This document shows positions 6,093 to 6,677 of a DNA stretch of 6,677 nt, one piece after another; position 1 is the stretch's first letter; every line of letters starts with the position of its first letter. The DNA is from Candidatus Aenigmatarchaeota archaeon (lineage in GTDB: Archaea; Aenigmatarchaeota; Aenigmatarchaeia; QMZS01), in the NCBI GenBank assembly GCA_003663295.1, contig QMZS01000048.1, positions 1 through 6,677 on the forward strand, read 5' to 3'. Made by a program: the position numbers and the translations under genes. The notes under the pieces were generated by a model, which worked only from the letters and a program-made list of their open reading frames with translations, was not told where the DNA came from and did not search any database.

Positions 6093-6677
6093 GAAAACTG
6101 ATATTTTTATTAACTCTATTTTTGCTTATAACCCCTTGTTTAGCCCTAAAAGAAACCACAATTTACCTTCCTGCAGTTGAAGATACTGGGTATGGGCACA
6201 AAGGAGCTCTTGCAAGTGTAACCGTTGATATAAAAGAAGAAGGAAACGGGCATGTTTATGTAGACACCTGGCCCCTCACAAAAGTGGATACTCAAGCATC
6301 AGCAATAATCGCAAAAAAAGTCGCCTGTGATACTTTATTCCTTGACTGCTCAACATATGATTTTTATTATACTATAAGATCAGAGGCGCAGATTGTAGGT
6401 GGACCCAGCGGAGGAGCGGCAATGACGGTTGCAACTCTTGCCTCGCTGTTGGACACAAAAATAAATAACAATATTATGATAACCGGAACAATTAATCTTG
6501 ATGGTTCAATCGGAGCAGTCGCTGGCATTATTGAAAAAGCCGAAGCAGTTTCTGAAATGGGAAACACTTTCTTAATACCCAAAAGACATTTCATATTTGA
6601 AGAAAACACTTCCGGACAAGTGGATGTAACCAAATATGCAAGCGAGCACTGGAACCTCACAGTAAAAAAAGTATCCT
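6089..6677 (+). CDS. Secreted Lon-like serine protease (S16-type catalytic domain, COG1750-like), 3' end outside window
   Basis: The first 196 codons are visible and the gene runs off the right edge. ATG 6089 overlaps the kinase stop (ATGA). Residues 1-19 form a signal peptide: a basic MRK, a hydrophobic stretch to about 15, then a likely cleavage site near CLA, so the protease domain should be outside the cytoplasm or membrane-anchored. The region 34-165 matches the Lon-type protease domain: VYVDTWPLTKVDTQASA, then GGPSGGAAMTVATLASL with the catalytic Ser at 107, then TGTINLDGSIGAVAGIIEKAEA with the catalytic Lys at 150, forming the Ser-Lys dyad. No AAA+ ATPase domain precedes it, unlike cytosolic Lon or archaeal LonB, which suggests ATP-independent proteolysis. 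This architecture fits the predicted archaeal serine protease group COG1750, often with C-terminal membrane or coiled regions that would lie beyond the window. Its substrate is unknown. Confidence 0.9.
   Translation, partial: MRKLIFLLTLFLLITPCLALKETTIYLPAVEDTGYGHKGALASVTVDIKEEGNGHVYVDTWPLTKVDTQASAIIAKKVACDTLFLDCSTYDFYYTIRSEAQIVGGPSGGAAMTVATLASLLDTKINNNIMITGTINLDGSIGAVAGIIEKAEAVSEMGNTFLIPKRHFIFEENTSGQVDVTKYASEHWNLTVKKVS

Noticed and set aside
6367..6660. Minus-strand reading frame of 97 codons at the right edge
   Set aside because: It lies antisense to the Lon-like catalytic domain, whose Ser and Lys motifs are clearly coding on the + strand.

Overview
The window looks archaeal. It carries an archaeal-type isoleucyl-tRNA synthetase, a GTP-dependent dephospho-CoA kinase (the DUF359 family, essentially restricted to Archaea) and a secreted Lon-like serine protease of the archaeal COG1750 type. 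The DNA is AT-rich, the start regions lack clear Shine-Dalgarno sequences, and the cysteine-rich secreted protein at the left edge resembles proteins common in small-genome (DPANN-like) archaea. The lineage is an inference; no rRNA is present. All genes are on the + strand.

Layout. (1) 1-1094: the 3' part of a secreted or cell-surface cysteine-rich protein, with a disulfide-rich module followed by an enzyme-like domain of a family I cannot name with certainty. (2) 1126-2051: a complete insertion-sequence footprint. An 896-bp IS481-like element (1141-2036) has 26-bp imperfect terminal inverted repeats starting TGT and is bracketed by a perfect 15-bp direct repeat. Its DDE transposase gene keeps the catalytic core but lacks the N-terminal DNA-binding part and has no in-frame ATG start, so it is probably an internally deleted copy. 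(3) 2114-2452: a 112-residue helical protein of unknown function. (4) 2505-5558: full-length ileS behind a T-rich terminator-like tract and a TATA-like element. (5) 5601-6092: GTP-dependent dephospho-CoA kinase, the last step of CoA synthesis. (6) 6089-6677: a signal-peptide-bearing Lon-type protease that overlaps the kinase by ATGA and runs off the right edge.

How they relate. ileS, the kinase and the protease are co-directional with short spacing (42 bp, then a 4-bp overlap) and could form one operon, with the last two most likely translationally coupled. Their biochemical roles (translation, cofactor synthesis, extracytoplasmic proteolysis) are not obviously linked. The IS lies between the secreted-protein gene and the small hypothetical gene and interrupts no visible reading frame. 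I see no CRISPR array, defence system, tRNA or rRNA. The most interesting signals are the IS structure and the unnamed secreted enzyme-like protein.
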